A stretch of 64,000 nt of DNA from Halomonas urumqiensis (GCF_003028575.1 NZ_PYUD01000001.1:1-64000); one strand, 5' to 3'; positions 1 through 9,334 are shown, counted from the first letter of the stretch. Numbers and translations: made by a program. Notes: a model not told the origin generated them from the letters alone.

Positions 1-127
1 TGAGGCTCAGTACTACATCGAAGAGTATTACGATAACGTGCGGCTCCATGGGGCCTTGGGCGGAGTCTCCCCCCGGACCTATGAAGCCGCTGCCTGACAA
101 AGTGTCTACTTTTTCAGGGCCACACCA
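1..127 (+). mobile_element. Right end of an IS3-type insertion sequence (cut by the window edge)
   Basis: The transposase tail ends at 97. It is followed by about 30 bp that look like a terminal inverted repeat (roughly 102-127, reading TG...CA and rich in T then GC, as in IS3-family ends). The left end lies outside the window, so neither the repeat nor a target duplication can be confirmed. The following 106 bp up to dusC show no gene. Confidence 0.6.
2..97 (+). CDS. IS3-family transposase OrfB, C-terminal fragment (partial at window edge)
   Basis: Only the last 31 codons are present. They read EEYYDNVRLHGALGGVSP followed by RTYEAAA and a stop. The pattern Y-N-x-x-R-x-H-x-x-L-x-x-x-x-P is the usual end of the rve integrase domain of IS3-family OrfB, the DDE transposase that cuts and joins the element ends. 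The fragment starts at the window edge, so it is cut by the window and is not necessarily a broken gene. The IS subgroup cannot be assigned from this much sequence. Confidence 0.72.
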   Translation, partial: EAQYYIEEYYDNVRLHGALGGVSPRTYEAAA

Positions 128-233
128 GTCCCCCTCCTTGAACCTTCCCTCCTTGTGTCTCCCTTGCTCTCGATCTGCTGGCTCGTGATCTGCCTGCTTG
201 TGCCGAGCGAGTCAGTCGCCGGGCCGTGATCGG

Positions 234-1265
234 TCAGGCGGGAAGTCGCGCTGCACGGGGCATGGCCGGCTGTTCGGCCATCAGCCCGTCGAGCAGTTCA
301 TCCAATTGGGTGATTCGTTTGAGCGACTCGAAGCGGCGCGCCGCCTCTGGGTCACGGGCGCGCATGTGGTTGAGCCATTGCTTGAGTAGTGACGTGACCA
401 CCTTGGCGGGAAGTGTGCTACGCTGCAAAGCAGCAAAATCGACAAGCGTCGTTGCCCGGCTTTCCCAGGTGGTGTCAGGCAAGCGCTCACCGCTGAGTTG
501 CCAGTGGCGAATGCGCGGGGCAAGCCAGGGGTCGGCCAGGGCGCCACGTCCAAGCATCACGTCACGGCAACCCGACAGGGTGCGGGCTTTCCAGTAATCT
601 TCCAGCGTCCAGATGTCGCCGTTGGCGACCACCGGGATCGACAGTCGCTGGCGAATGCGTCCGATCCACTCCCAGTGGGCGGGCGGACGATAGCCCTCAT
701 TACGGGTCCGGCCATGCACCACCAGTTGCTGGGCGCCGCCCTGTTCGGCGGCCATGGCGCAGGCCAGGGCAAGGCGCCGGTCGGCAAAGCCCAGGCGGAT
801 CTTGGCAGTCACCGGGATTGCGTCGCCCACGGCGTCGTGTACCGCCGCCACTGCGGCCCGAACGCGCCTGGGGTCGCGCAGCAGTGACGCCCCGCCGTCG
901 TGGCGGTTGACCAGCTTCGCTGGACAGCCGAAGTTGAGATCCAGGCTGGTGGCGCCGAGTGCAAGGGCCTGGCGGGCATTGGCTGCCAGAGCGGCGGGGT
1001 GGGAGCCGAGCAGCTGCAAGGTCACGGGGACTCCGCTGGGCGTGCACAAGCGCTGCGGGGCGCTGGCCAGCTCAGGGCAGTGCTTGAGGAAGACTCTGGG
1101 CGGCAGGCGGGTATCGACAACGCGCACGAACTCCGTGACCGTCCAGTCGAAGCCGGGTTGACGGGTCAACAGATCGCGGGTGTGGGCATCGATCACGCCC
1201 TCCATGGGGGCGAGCCCAATGCGACCCGGATGGCTTTGTAGTAAATTAACAACGCTGACTTCCAC
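234..1265 (-). CDS. dusC: tRNA-dihydrouridine(16) synthase DusC
   Basis: This FMN-dependent enzyme reduces uridine to dihydrouridine in the D-loop of tRNA. The 343-residue length fits the Dus family. Visible motifs are LAPMEGV at the FMN-binding start of the TIM barrel (about residue 18), TEFVRVVD, and the catalytic cysteine in NFGCPAK (about Cys114). Further motifs are VVHGRTRNEGYR and VVANGDIW. TEFVRVVD and the SGCRDVMLGRGAL segment resemble DusC more than DusA or DusB. The start is a GTG at 1265; no ATG fits upstream of the conserved barrel. It is divergent from the oadGAB operon, with about 120 bp between them for both promoters. Confidence 0.9.
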   Translation of the reverse strand: MEVSVVNLLQSHPGRIGLAPMEGVIDAHTRDLLTRQPGFDWTVTEFVRVVDTRLPPRVFLKHCPELASAPQRLCTPSGVPVTLQLLGSHPAALAANARQALALGATSLDLNFGCPAKLVNRHDGGASLLRDPRRVRAAVAAVHDAVGDAIPVTAKIRLGFADRRLALACAMAAEQGGAQQLVVHGRTRNEGYRPPAHWEWIGRIRQRLSIPVVANGDIWTLEDYWKARTLSGCRDVMLGRGALADPWLAPRIRHWQLSGERLPDTTWESRATTLVDFAALQRSTLPAKVVTSLLKQWLNHMRARDPEAARRFESLKRITQLDELLDGLMAEQPAMPRAARLPA

Positions 1266-1385
1266 TATGCCGTCCTTGCAATCTTCCGGGGGTGTGGCAG
1301 GTTATACGGTCATTATAATTAGACATGTCATCCTGATCGCGCTAGATCGGAGCATGGCCAAGTACTGAATCAAGGAGAACGCCAC
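1266..1385. promoter_or_regulatory. Divergent promoter region between dusC and oadGAB
   Basis: An AT-rich patch at 1311-1322 contains TATAAT on the plus strand (1314-1319) and an overlapping TATAAT on the minus strand. The -35 matches at normal spacing are poor on both sides, so the exact promoters are not fixed. The oadG ribosome site AAGGAG lies 8 nt before its ATG. Confidence 0.4.
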
Positions 1386-1640
1386 ATGCAGGACACCCAG
1401 TTGCTGCAGGAAGGCCTCGCCCTGATGGGCCTCGGTATGGGCTTCGTATTTGTTTTTCTTACCTTGCTGGTGATCATCACTACCTTGATGTCCCGGATCA
1501 TCGGACGCTGCTTCCCTGAGCCTGCCAAGGCCACCACCGATGCGGGGCGTCGCGCGGCGCCTGCCCGGCAGGACGACAGCGAGCTCATGGTGGTGCTCAG
1601 CGCCGCCGTGCATCGCTACCGGCAACGTCATCGCCGCTGA
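1386..1640 (+). CDS. oadG: Oxaloacetate decarboxylase Na+ pump, gamma subunit
   Basis: This is the small membrane anchor that holds the alpha and beta subunits together in the sodium-pumping oxaloacetate decarboxylase of the inner membrane. The protein has 84 residues. One N-terminal transmembrane helix (about residues 12-37) is followed by a basic, proline/alanine-containing cytoplasmic tail, the normal OadG layout. The tail is HRYRQRHRR, which in family members helps bind zinc and the alpha subunit. The start ATG has AAGGAG 8 nt upstream. It is the first gene of oadGAB, 45 bp before oadA. Confidence 0.88.
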   Translation: MQDTQLLQEGLALMGLGMGFVFVFLTLLVIITTLMSRIIGRCFPEPAKATTDAGRRAAPARQDDSELMVVLSAAVHRYRQRHRR

Positions 1641-1685
1641 GCCGATCCTCTCTCCCCTTACATTCATAACGACAAGGTCACGACC

Positions 1686-3518
1686 ATGACTGACAAGACA
1701 CGCCCACTTGGCATCACCGATGTCGTCCTGCGCGATGCCCACCAGTCGCTGTTTGCCACCCGCATGCGCCTGGACGACATGCTGCCGATCGCCGAGAAAC
1801 TCGACCAGGTCGGCTTCTGGTCGCTGGAATCCTGGGGTGGCGCCACCTTTGACGCTTGTATCCGCTATCTCGGCGAAGATCCGTGGGAGCGGATACGGGC
1901 GTTGAAGCAAGCCATGCCCAATACCCCCCAGCAGATGCTGCTGCGCGGTCAGAACCTGCTCGGTTACCGCCACTATGGCGACGACGTGGTGGATCGCTTC
2001 GTCGAGCGCGCCAAGACCAATGGTGTCGACGTATTCCGCATCTTCGATGCCATGAACGACCCGCGCAATCTCGAGCGCGCCATCCAGGCGGTGCGCAAGG
2101 TCGAGGGCCACGCGCAGGGTACCTTGTCCTACACGGTTAGCCCAGTCCACACGCTGGATGGCTGGGTCGAACTCGGCCGCAGCATTGCCGACATGGGCGC
2201 CGACTCGCTGGCCATCAAGGATATGGCGGGCCTGCTCAAGCCCTATGACGCCTTCGAGCTTGTCACCAAGCTCAAGGCCGCCGTGGATATCCCGATCCAC
2301 ATGCAGTGCCACGCCACCACCGGCATGTCCACCGCCACCGCGCTGAAGGCCGCCGAGGCGGGCATCGACAACGTCGATACCGCGATCTCGTCAATGTCGA
2401 TGACCTACGGCCACAGCCCCACCGAGTCACTGGTGGCCATACTCCAGGGCACCGAGCGTGACACCGGCCTGAACCTGGAGCTGCTCGAGGAGATCGCCAC
2501 CTACTTCCGCGAGGTTCGCAAGAAGTACGCGGCCTTCGAGGGCTCGCTGAAGGGCATCGACGGGCGCATCCTGATCGCCCAGGTGCCGGGCGGCATGCTC
2601 ACCAACATGGAAGGCCAGCTCAAGGAGCAGGGCGCCGGCGACAAGCTCGACGACGTGCTCAAGGAGATTCCCCGCGTGCGCGAGGACCTTGGCTTCATTC
2701 CGCTGGTCACGCCCACCTCGCAGATCGTCGGTACCCAGGCGGTAATGAATGTGATGATGGGGGAGCGCTACAAGTCGATCTCCAAGGAAGTGCAGGCGCT
2801 GCTCAAGGGCGAGTACGGAGCCGCCCCGGCGCCGTTCAACAAGGAGTTGCAGGCGCGCGTGCTGGAAGGGGCCGAGCCGATCTCCTGCCGTCCGGCGGAT
2901 AACTTGAGCCCCGAGATGGACAAGCTGAGCAAGGAGCTCAAGGACAAGGCCAAGGTCGAGGGCATTCGCCTGGCCGAGGGCGAGCGCGAGATCGACGATG
3001 TCCTGACCTATGCGCTGTTCCCGCAGATCGGCCTTAAGTTCCTCAAGAACCGCGACAACCCCGACGCCTTCGAGCCGGTGCCCCAGGCGACTGGCAAGGA
3101 CGAGGCGGCCAACCTCCCGGCCACTGCCCAGACGAGTGGGGCACCGGCTCAGGTGCCGGCGGCCCAGTCTGCCGGCCCCGAGACCTACACCATCAAGGTC
3201 AATGGCAAGGCCTATGTGGTCGAGGTCGCCGAGGGTGGCGAGGTTGGCCAGGTCAGCGAGCAGCCAAGCGCCGCGGCACCGGCCGAAGAGGCAGCGCCCG
3301 CGCCGAGTGGCGAGACGATCAGCGCGCCGCTGGCCGGCAACATCTTCAAGGTCAATGTGCGTGAAGGCGACGCGGTGGCCGAAGGCGATGTGGTGATCAT
3401 TCTCGAGGCCATGAAAATGGAGACCGAGGTACGGGCGTCCAGCGCCGGTACCGTCACCGCCGTCAAGGTCAGCGAGGGCGACAGTGTTGCCGTCGGTGAT
3501 GTGCTGGTCGAGCTGTAA
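1686..3518 (+). CDS. oadA: Oxaloacetate decarboxylase alpha subunit (biotin-carrying)
   Basis: It transfers the carboxyl group of oxaloacetate to a protein-bound biotin, giving pyruvate. At 610 residues it is full length. The carboxyltransferase barrel opens with [12 protein letters not shown] (about residue 7) and has the metal-site motif [10 protein letters not shown] (about residue 203). An Ala/Pro linker (about 465-535) leads to a C-terminal biotinyl domain, with biotin on the lysine of EAMKMET (Lys577). It works with OadB, which decarboxylates carboxybiotin and exports Na+. A sodium-driven decarboxylase fits a salt-loving organism. Confidence 0.95.
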   Translation: MTDKTRPLGITDVVLRDAHQSLFATRMRLDDMLPIAEKLDQVGFWSLESWGGATFDACIRYLGEDPWERIRALKQAMPNTPQQMLLRGQNLLGYRHYGDDVVDRFVERAKTNGVDVFRIFDAMNDPRNLERAIQAVRKVEGHAQGTLSYTVSPVHTLDGWVELGRSIADMGADSLAIKDMAGLLKPYDAFELVTKLKAAVDIPIHMQCHATTGMSTATALKAAEAGIDNVDTAISSMSMTYGHSPTESLVAILQGTERDTGLNLELLEEIATYFREVRKKYAAFEGSLKGIDGRILIAQVPGGMLTNMEGQLKEQGAGDKLDDVLKEIPRVREDLGFIPLVTPTSQIVGTQAVMNVMMGERYKSISKEVQALLKGEYGAAPAPFNKELQARVLEGAEPISCRPADNLSPEMDKLSKELKDKAKVEGIRLAEGEREIDDVLTYALFPQIGLKFLKNRDNPDAFEPVPQATGKDEAANLPATAQTSGAPAQVPAAQSAGPETYTIKVNGKAYVVEVAEGGEVGQVSEQPSAAAPAEEAAPAPSGETISAPLAGNIFKVNVREGDAVAEGDVVIILEAMKMETEVRASSAGTVTAVKVSEGDSVAVGDVLVEL

Positions 3519-3527
3519 GGAGCCCCC

Positions 3528-4850
3528 GTGGAGAAGCTACTGACACTCTGGTATGGCTCGGGGCTCTACAACCTGACACTCGGACAAGCGGCGATGATCG
3601 CTGTCGGGATGTTGCTGCTCTACCTGGCCATTCACAAGAAGTTCGAACCCCTGTTGCTGGTGCCGATCGGCTTCGGTGGCATTCTCGCCAACATCCCCGA
3701 GGCTGGCCTTGCCATCTCGGCGCTGGACCAGGCTATCGACGTGGCCAAGCCGGCACTGCTCGATCAACTGGCCACCGCCCTGGGTGCCTCCCTCGACCCG
3801 CTGGCCCAGCCCGAGGTGTGGCGCGACACCCTGAAGGCGGTCGTCGATGAGGGAGCCTCGCCCGACCAGCTACGCGCCGCGCATGATGTCGCCACGGGTG
3901 TGGGCTACAACAATGGCATGCTCTACAACTTCTATTCGGTGGCGATTGCTTCCGGCGTGGCCCCGCTGCTCATCTTCATGGGCGTTGGGGCGATGACCGA
4001 TTTCGGACCGTTGCTTGCCAACCCGCGGACGCTGTTTCTTGGCGCCGCGGCGCAGTTCGGCATCTTCGCCACGCTGTTCGGTGCGGTGGGCCTGTCGGCG
4101 CTTGGGGTGATGGATTTCTCGCTCAATCAGGCCGCTGCCATCGGCATCATCGGTGGCGCCGACGGGCCGACCTCGATCTATGTGGCAAGCGTGCTGGCGC
4201 CGGAACTGCTGGGTGCCATTGCCGTGGCGGCCTACGCCTACATGGCGCTGGTACCGCTGATCCAGCCACCGATCATGAAGCTTCTGACCAGCCAGCGGGA
4301 ACGCGAGATCACTATGACCCAACTGCGCCCGGTGTCCAAGCTCGAGAAGATCGTCTTCCCGCTGTCGTTGTTGCTGCTGGTGGCGCTGTTCCTGCCGGAT
4401 GCCTCGCCATTGCTTGGGATGTTCTGCTTCGGCAACCTGATGCGCGAGTGCGGCGTGGTCGAGCGGCTCTCCGACACCGCCCAGAACGCGCTGATCAATA
4501 TCGTCACCATCGTGCTGGGCCTGGCGGTGGGGTCGAAGCTGATGGCCGAGAGCTTCTTGGCCTTCGAGACGCTCGGCATCCTGGGGCTCGGGATGGTGGC
4601 CTTCGGCATCGGCACCTCGGCCGGGGTATTGATGGCCAAGCTGATGAATGCCATGAGCAAGATGCCGATCAACCCGCTGATCGGCGCGGCCGGCGTGTCG
4701 GCGGTGCCGATGGCCGCGCGGGTCGCCAACAAGGTGGGGCTGGAATCCAACCCCCACAACTTCCTGCTGATGCACGCCATGGGGCCCAATGTGGCCGGGG
4801 TGATCGGTTCGGCGGTGGCCGCCGGGGTGATGATCAAGTACCTGGGGTGA
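3528..4850 (+). CDS. oadB: Oxaloacetate decarboxylase beta subunit (Na+ pump)
   Basis: This integral membrane subunit decarboxylates carboxybiotin on OadA and couples the reaction to Na+ export. It has 440 residues with about nine hydrophobic segments. The GGADGPTSI motif (about residue 209) holds the aspartate essential for Na+ transport in this family, and [23 protein letters not shown] loops lie near the C-terminus. The start is a GTG nine bases after oadA, with AGGAG just upstream. It is the last gene of the operon; a strong hairpin follows 20 bp after the stop. Confidence 0.94.
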   Translation: MEKLLTLWYGSGLYNLTLGQAAMIAVGMLLLYLAIHKKFEPLLLVPIGFGGILANIPEAGLAISALDQAIDVAKPALLDQLATALGASLDPLAQPEVWRDTLKAVVDEGASPDQLRAAHDVATGVGYNNGMLYNFYSVAIASGVAPLLIFMGVGAMTDFGPLLANPRTLFLGAAAQFGIFATLFGAVGLSALGVMDFSLNQAAAIGIIGGADGPTSIYVASVLAPELLGAIAVAAYAYMALVPLIQPPIMKLLTSQREREITMTQLRPVSKLEKIVFPLSLLLLVALFLPDASPLLGMFCFGNLMRECGVVERLSDTAQNALINIVTIVLGLAVGSKLMAESFLAFETLGILGLGMVAFGIGTSAGVLMAKLMNAMSKMPINPLIGAAGVSAVPMAARVANKVGLESNPHNFLLMHAMGPNVAGVIGSAVAAGVMIKYLG

Positions 4851-4870
4851 TCCCGAAGGAGTTGCAGTAT

Positions 4871-4905
4871 CGCCAACGGCGTCCCTCGGGGCGCCGTTGG
4901 CGTTT
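4871..4905 (+). terminator. Rho-independent terminator of oadGAB
   Basis: A perfect 11-bp stem (4871-4881 with 4892-4902, CGCCAACGGCG) with a 10-nt loop is followed by a short T stretch (TTT). It lies directly after oadB. Confidence 0.8.
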
Positions 4906-5016
4906 CCGTGCGGACAAAATTGCCATGTGCACCCGCGAAATGTGTCTAAACTGTAAAAAGGGGTGAGAAAGCGTAACTCCATGCGGAGATTCCGATAAAC
5001 ACCGCCAGCCTCGCAA

Positions 5017-5241
5017 GGGAACGCTGAACAAATTGACGAGCGAGATGAAGCGCAAGGCGCACGGAGCACAGCACCGAGCGGAGCGACAAACATCCGAAGG
5101 ATGGCCCCGAAGGGGCGAGAAACCGAAGGTTTCGAGTCAACCGGAGCATATGGGGTATATGTGAGGATTCCGTCCGGGCTGGCGCACCAGCACCGCGCAA
5201 CGCAGCGATTCGCTCGCACAGGCATTTGTGCAGTGATTCCC
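5017..5241. repeat. MITE-like intergenic repeat, copy 1 (225 bp) with three GAA-loop hairpins
   Basis: The ends are imperfect inverted repeats: GGGAACGCTGAACAAAT (5017-5033) against the complement of the bases at 5224-5241. Much of the body is shared with the second copy at 45521-45663, including the CATATGGGGTATATG core and the AGCGATTCGCT palindrome. Copy 1 has an extra segment with three adjacent hairpins that all close on a GAA loop: 5091-5103, 5104-5116 and 5119-5133. No transposase is inside, so any mobility would need help in trans. It ends 31 bp before gspG and so makes up most of that operon's upstream region. Confidence 0.8.
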
Positions 5242-5272
5242 AAGGTTCGTTTCGGGGGAGGTTCGACAAACG

Positions 5273-5701
5273 ATGCGCAGGTCGAAAAGACGGGGCCAGG
5301 GCTTCACCCTGGTCGAGCTACTGGTGGTACTGGTGATTCTGGGGCTTCTGGCGAGCCTGGTGGGGCCCAGGGTGATGCAGTACGTCGGGTCGTCGCGGAC
5401 CGAGACGGCGCGGCTGCAGATCGCCGACCTCGCCACCGCACTCGATCTCTATCGCCTCGACATGGGGCGCTATCCCAACGAGCAGGAGGGGCTTTCGGCA
5501 TTGGTGGAAAGACCGCCGGGCGAGGAGCGCTGGAATGGCCCCTACCTCACCAAGCGCGCGGTGCCTCTCGACCCCTGGGGCAATCACTACCAGTACCGGG
5601 TGCTGGATGACGGCGGTGACCCCTACGATCTCGCAAGCCTCGGCGCCGATGGTGCGCCGGGTGGCAGTGGCGAGAACCTGGACATTTCCGTGCGGGATTG
5701 A
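5273..5701 (+). CDS. gspG: Type II secretion major pseudopilin GspG
   Basis: GspG is the main subunit of the periplasmic pseudopilus that pushes folded proteins through the GspD secretin. The 142-residue protein has a short basic leader (RRSKRRGQG) and a prepilin-peptidase site G/FTLVELLVVLVILG, with the conserved Glu5 after the cut. The C-terminal part has the GspG hallmarks RYPNEQEGLSALV, WNGPYL, PLDPWG, YDLASLGADG and GGSGENLDI, which hold the Ca2+ site. First gene of a run of overlapping gsp genes; no prepilin peptidase (gspO/pilD) is present, so processing must rely on one encoded elsewhere. Confidence 0.96.
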   Translation: MRRSKRRGQGFTLVELLVVLVILGLLASLVGPRVMQYVGSSRTETARLQIADLATALDLYRLDMGRYPNEQEGLSALVERPPGEERWNGPYLTKRAVPLDPWGNHYQYRVLDDGGDPYDLASLGADGAPGGSGENLDISVRD

Positions 5702-5775
5702 CCCCGAGGCCGAGCGCTGCGGTGGAGCCCGCGATGAAGCACCGTGGTGAAGCGCCGCGGTGAAGGAGGTGGCCC

Positions 5776-6255
5776 ATGACACGACATGGCGCATCCGGGC
5801 CAGCACCACAAGCGTGTGGGGTTGAGCGTCGCGCCGGTTTTACCCTGGTCGAGCTGATGGTGGTACTGGCCATCGTCGCCATGACGGTGGCGGTGGTGCC
5901 GCCGCTGGTGGTCAAGGTGATGCCGGCCATGCAGGCCCAGGCGGCGGCGCGGGAACTGGCAAGCGGTTTGCGCGAGGCGCGTAGCACCGCGATGGCCGAC
6001 AACCGCGAGGTGGTGGTCGAGATCGACCTGGAGCGACGTACCTACCATTGGCAGGGGCAGCGTATCCGAGCAGAGCTGCCGTCCCATGTGGCACTCGACG
6101 TGCTCACCGGGGACGCCGTGGGAACGCGTGGGCAATTTCACTTCTATCCCGATGGCAGTGCGTCCGGGGGGCGTGCCAGCCTCGCCTGGCGTGGGCGCGA
6201 ATGGGTGGTCGACATCGACTGGCTGACCGGGCGGGTGACCCTCGATGAATACTGA
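5776..6255 (+). CDS. gspH: Type II secretion minor pseudopilin GspH
   Basis: It is a low-abundance pseudopilin. The 159-residue protein has a leader ending RRAG and a cleavage site G/FTLVELMVVLAIVA, then a GspH/FimT-type globular domain (REARSTAM, RGQFHFYPDGSASGG, VDWLTG-like end). AAGGAGGT lies 5 nt before the ATG. Upstream, 5734-5759 carries two near-identical 13-bp units. The 3' end overlaps gspI by 11 bp. Confidence 0.88.
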   Translation: MTRHGASGPAPQACGVERRAGFTLVELMVVLAIVAMTVAVVPPLVVKVMPAMQAQAAARELASGLREARSTAMADNREVVVEIDLERRTYHWQGQRIRAELPSHVALDVLTGDAVGTRGQFHFYPDGSASGGRASLAWRGREWVVDIDWLTGRVTLDEY

Positions 6256-6661
6256 GCGGCAGCTCCATCAGCGCCGCTGCGCCGGGTTTTCGCTGGTCGA
6301 GGTGCTGGTCGCCTTCGCGGTGTTGGCCCTGGTGCTAGGCGCTGCACTCTCGGTGTTCACCAGCGGCTTGCGGGTGGTGAGCGTGGGCGGTGATATCTCC
6401 CGGGCACTGACCATTGCGGAGTCCCTGCTCGCCGAAAGTGGGCTTGAATCGCCCCTTGCCGAGGGGCAGGAACAGGGGGTGCTGAAAGACGCTTACCAAT
6501 GGCAGCGCCGGGTGAGCCACGCGCCCTGGTGGACGGAACAGGCCGCGCTGGACACCGGGCTTGCCGCCTTCGAGATTCATGTCACGGTCAGTTGGGTGGA
6601 CGCTGGGCGGCAGCGTCAGGTCGCGCTGAGCACCCTGAGACCCCAGCGGGTGTCTCCATGA
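6245..6661 (+). CDS. gspI: Type II secretion minor pseudopilin GspI
   Basis: It is part of the GspI-J-K tip complex that starts pseudopilus assembly. The 138 residues carry the cleavage site G/FSLVEVLVAFAVLAL with Glu5, then a short domain with the typical GspI run ALTIAESLLAE and WQRRV. It overlaps gspH by 11 bp and gspJ by 4 bp (ATGA), so translation is probably coupled. Confidence 0.9.
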   Translation: MNTERQLHQRRCAGFSLVEVLVAFAVLALVLGAALSVFTSGLRVVSVGGDISRALTIAESLLAESGLESPLAEGQEQGVLKDAYQWQRRVSHAPWWTEQAALDTGLAAFEIHVTVSWVDAGRQRQVALSTLRPQRVSP

Positions 6662-7302
6662 ACCGCGGGGCGCAACGCGGGCTGACCCTGGTCGAGGTAC
6701 TGGTGGCGTTGGTCATCACCGGTGTGGTGCTTGGCGCCGCGTTTGGCGGCCTGCATGTCGCCGTGGCGGCCTGGGAGTCAGGCAACCGGCATGGAGAATG
6801 GGCGCGTGAAGAGCGTCTCGTCGAACAATGGATCGTCCGCCAGCTGGCTGCCGCGCGGCATTTGCCCTTGAACCCGGCCGCAACGGCTTCCCCGCCCGTG
6901 GTGTTCAGCGGCAGCGCCGAGGCAATGACCCTGGTCGCGCCGCTGGCTGCTCACCATGGACCGCCTGGGTTGCGGCTCATCCACCTGCAGGTCGACCCGC
7001 GCGCAGCGACGCTGTCTGTCGCCTACCCGCTGTGGGGCCAGCAGGAGCAAGACAGCCAGGTCGATGAGACCACACGCCGGGTGCTGCTCGAGGAGTCACT
7101 GGAAAGCGTGCGCTTTGCCTATTTTGGTCGCCGCTCGGCCGATGATGCATTGGCCTGGCATGACGACTGGCGCGACTCTTCCCGCCTGCCAAGGGCCGTG
7201 CGGATCGTCATCGAGCCGTCGGCCGAGTCACTGCGCCCCGCACTCACACTGTCCACCAGGCTCGAGGCGCATGCCGGCAATGAAGGGGAGGCCAGGCCAT
7301 GA
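6658..7302 (+). CDS. gspJ: Type II secretion minor pseudopilin GspJ
   Basis: It is the second subunit of the pseudopilus tip. The start chosen is the ATG overlapping the gspI stop, which gives MNRGAQRG/LTLVEVLVALVITG. The open frame extends upstream, but the extension would bury the prepilin signal and is out of keeping with the family. The product has 214 residues. The position after the cleavage glycine is Leu rather than Phe, which is tolerated. The body has the GspJ-like EERLVEQWIVRQL and VRFAYFG segments. It overlaps gspK by 4 bp. Confidence 0.9.
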   Translation: MNRGAQRGLTLVEVLVALVITGVVLGAAFGGLHVAVAAWESGNRHGEWAREERLVEQWIVRQLAAARHLPLNPAATASPPVVFSGSAEAMTLVAPLAAHHGPPGLRLIHLQVDPRAATLSVAYPLWGQQEQDSQVDETTRRVLLEESLESVRFAYFGRRSADDALAWHDDWRDSSRLPRAVRIVIEPSAESLRPALTLSTRLEAHAGNEGEARP

Positions 7303-8246
7303 GCGGGGTGCGGCATGCTCACTCACTGCCAGGGCTGCCCCGCGAACGGGGCGCGGCGCTGCTGGTGGTGTTGTGGGTGGTGATGCTGCTTGGCTTGCTG
7401 GCATCGGCCTTCGCGGTCGATACGGCGGGCCAGGCCCGTGATACCCGCACGGCCCTGGATGCCGCCATGGCAAGGGCGCGTGCCGAGGGGGCGATCTGGC
7501 AAGGCGTGCTGGAATTGCTGGCTGGCCGCCAGGACGTCGTCATCGCGCTCGATGGCCAACCGTTCGAGCTCGATCTTGACGCTGATGATCCCGACCGTGA
7601 CACGGGCTCGCTGCGGCTGTCGGTGCAGGCGTTGCGCGGCCGTATCGATATCAACCACGCGGATGCGGCGCAACTGGCGGCCCTGTTCGGCCGTTACGTC
7701 GAGGATGACTCGCGGCGCGACGCCCTGGTGGATGCGGTTCAGGACTTTCGTGATGCCGATGACCTGAGGCGCCTGCATGGCGCCGAGGCGGATGACTATC
7801 GCCGCGCCGGCCTTGCTCACGGTCCCGCCGATCGCCCATTTGCCGACGTTGCCGAACTGGCCCTGGTGATCGGCATGGATCGGCGGCTTTACCAACGTCT
7901 GCTGCCGTTGGTAACGGTGCATGGCGAGCGTTCCGTTGATCGACTGGTCGCGCCGTCAGAGGTGCTGATGGCGCTGCCGGGCGCCACGTCCGGCCAGGTC
8001 GAGGCGTTACTTGCGCTGCGCGCCGATTCGCCTCCCCCGGCGGTCTCCCGCTTCGCCCGCGGCAGCGGCCACGTGGTCGAGATGCTGGCGAGTGCCCGCC
8101 AGCCGGGAGGGGTGAGCCGTGGGGTGCGCGCGGTGGTGCGTCTGCATCCAGGGCAGCGGGAGCCCTATACGATACTTGAGTGGCAACACCACTCACGGGA
8201 TCTGTTCGCTGCCACCTCGATGGTGGCGGGAGAGGATGACCGATGA
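7299..8246 (+). CDS. gspK: Type II secretion minor pseudopilin GspK
   Basis: GspK caps the pseudopilus tip and is larger than the other pseudopilins. The 315-residue protein starts with RERGAALLVVLWVVMLLGLL, the usual GspK form in which the Glu5 position is not glutamate. It contains the SAM-like helical insert DINHADAAQLAALFG (about residues 112-126) and a second ADVAELALVIGMD helix. It overlaps gspL by 4 bp. Confidence 0.92.
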   Translation: MSGVRHAHSLPGLPRERGAALLVVLWVVMLLGLLASAFAVDTAGQARDTRTALDAAMARARAEGAIWQGVLELLAGRQDVVIALDGQPFELDLDADDPDRDTGSLRLSVQALRGRIDINHADAAQLAALFGRYVEDDSRRDALVDAVQDFRDADDLRRLHGAEADDYRRAGLAHGPADRPFADVAELALVIGMDRRLYQRLLPLVTVHGERSVDRLVAPSEVLMALPGATSGQVEALLALRADSPPPAVSRFARGSGHVVEMLASARQPGGVSRGVRAVVRLHPGQREPYTILEWQHHSRDLFAATSMVAGEDDR

Positions 8247-9334
8247 CATCTCAGCTGCAGCCCCGGCTTGTCAGGGGTGAGTCGTTTGCTTCGCTGCGCC
8301 GGTTCCTTGCGTGGTGGCGGCGCTCGCTAGTCGCCTGCCTGCCCCGCGCGCTGCGCGCAGATGCCGGCACCTTGCCTTGCCAGGTGCTTAGGGTCGAAGG
8401 CGAGCAGCTGATACTCGCCACGCCACGGCCCGACGGACGGTGGCAACGCCAGCCCCTGCCGCCGCCCGCCTCCCGGGAGATGACGATGCCGCGTGGCCTG
8501 GCCCGCGTCCAGCTGTTGCTCGACCCCTCGCTGGTGGCGCGCCGCCAGCTCGTGCTGCCGTTGGCCGCTGAGGAAAACCTGCGACAGGTACTGGAGTTCG
8601 AGATGGATCGCCGCACGCCGTTTCGTGCCGATGACGTGGTCTTCGACTGGCGAGTGCTGGAACGCTCGGTGGCCAACCATGCGCTGACGCTCGAGCTGGT
8701 GGTGGTGCCGCGTGAACGTCTGAAGGAGTGGCGCTCACGCCTGGCGGTGCTCGGGTTTGCCGCGCAGTGCATCGACGTACTGGCTGGCCAGCCGGAACCG
8801 GCGGCTCGAGGGCTGGGTGTGGACTTGCTGGCGAGTGAGGCTGCCACAGGCAAAGGCGGTACGCAGAGGCGCATCAATCGCGGCCTGGCGCTGGCAGGGC
8901 TTTGCTTGCTGGTGGCGGTGCTGGTGGTGCCGACATGGCGCATGCAACTCGCAGAGCGTCAGCTTGGCGACCAGGTGGAGGCGGCCAGGGCAGACGCCCT
9001 GGCGGTGGTGGACAGGCTAGACGTCATCGAGCGCCGTCATGGCGGCCTGCAACAGCTTTTGGAACGGCGCCAGCGAGAGCCCGCTGTGGTGGCAAGGCTT
9101 GCCGAGCTTGCCCGGGTGCTGCCCGATGACACCTGGCTGCAACAACTGGAATTGGGTGATGGGCGAATGATCGTGCAGGGCGAATCGGCGCGCGCCGCCG
9201 CGCTGATCGAGCGCCTGGAGGCATCACCCTTGCTGGGGGCGGCGAGCTTCGAGGCGCCGGTGGATACCGACCCAACCTCCGGGCAGGAGCGCTTTCGTAT
9301 CGCCTTGCGTCTGCATGGAGGAGGTGCGCCATGA
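8243..9334 (+). CDS. gspL: Type II secretion inner-membrane protein GspL (PilN-like)
   Basis: GspL links the cytoplasmic ATPase GspE to GspM in the assembly platform. The 363-residue protein has an actin-like cytoplasmic part; the segment AAEENLRQVLEFEMDRRTPF (about 110-130) is a family signature. One transmembrane helix follows (about 218-235), then a periplasmic ferredoxin-like domain with coiled-coil character (QQLLERRQREPAVVARLAEL). It is somewhat short for GspL, as in the smaller PilM/PilN-like GspL of pseudomonad secondary systems. It overlaps both neighbours by 4 bp. Confidence 0.85.
   Translation: MTSQLQPRLVRGESFASLRRFLAWWRRSLVACLPRALRADAGTLPCQVLRVEGEQLILATPRPDGRWQRQPLPPPASREMTMPRGLARVQLLLDPSLVARRQLVLPLAAEENLRQVLEFEMDRRTPFRADDVVFDWRVLERSVANHALTLELVVVPRERLKEWRSRLAVLGFAAQCIDVLAGQPEPAARGLGVDLLASEAATGKGGTQRRINRGLALAGLCLLVAVLVVPTWRMQLAERQLGDQVEAARADALAVVDRLDVIERRHGGLQQLLERRQREPAVVARLAELARVLPDDTWLQQLELGDGRMIVQGESARAAALIERLEASPLLGAASFEAPVDTDPTSGQERFRIALRLHGGGAP

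Noticed and set aside
1302-2312. Minus-strand frame of 336 codons over oadG/oadA
   Set aside because: A shadow of oadA codon bias; it has no family resemblance and overlaps two certain genes.
5017-5241. CRISPR-like repeat in the hairpin series
   Set aside because: The three hairpins have different stems and no spacers; no CRISPR array or cas gene occurs in the window.
3870-5243. Long minus-strand frame across oadB and the MITE
   Set aside because: It is antisense to oadB and its N-terminal part is only translated repeat. No coherent domain is seen.
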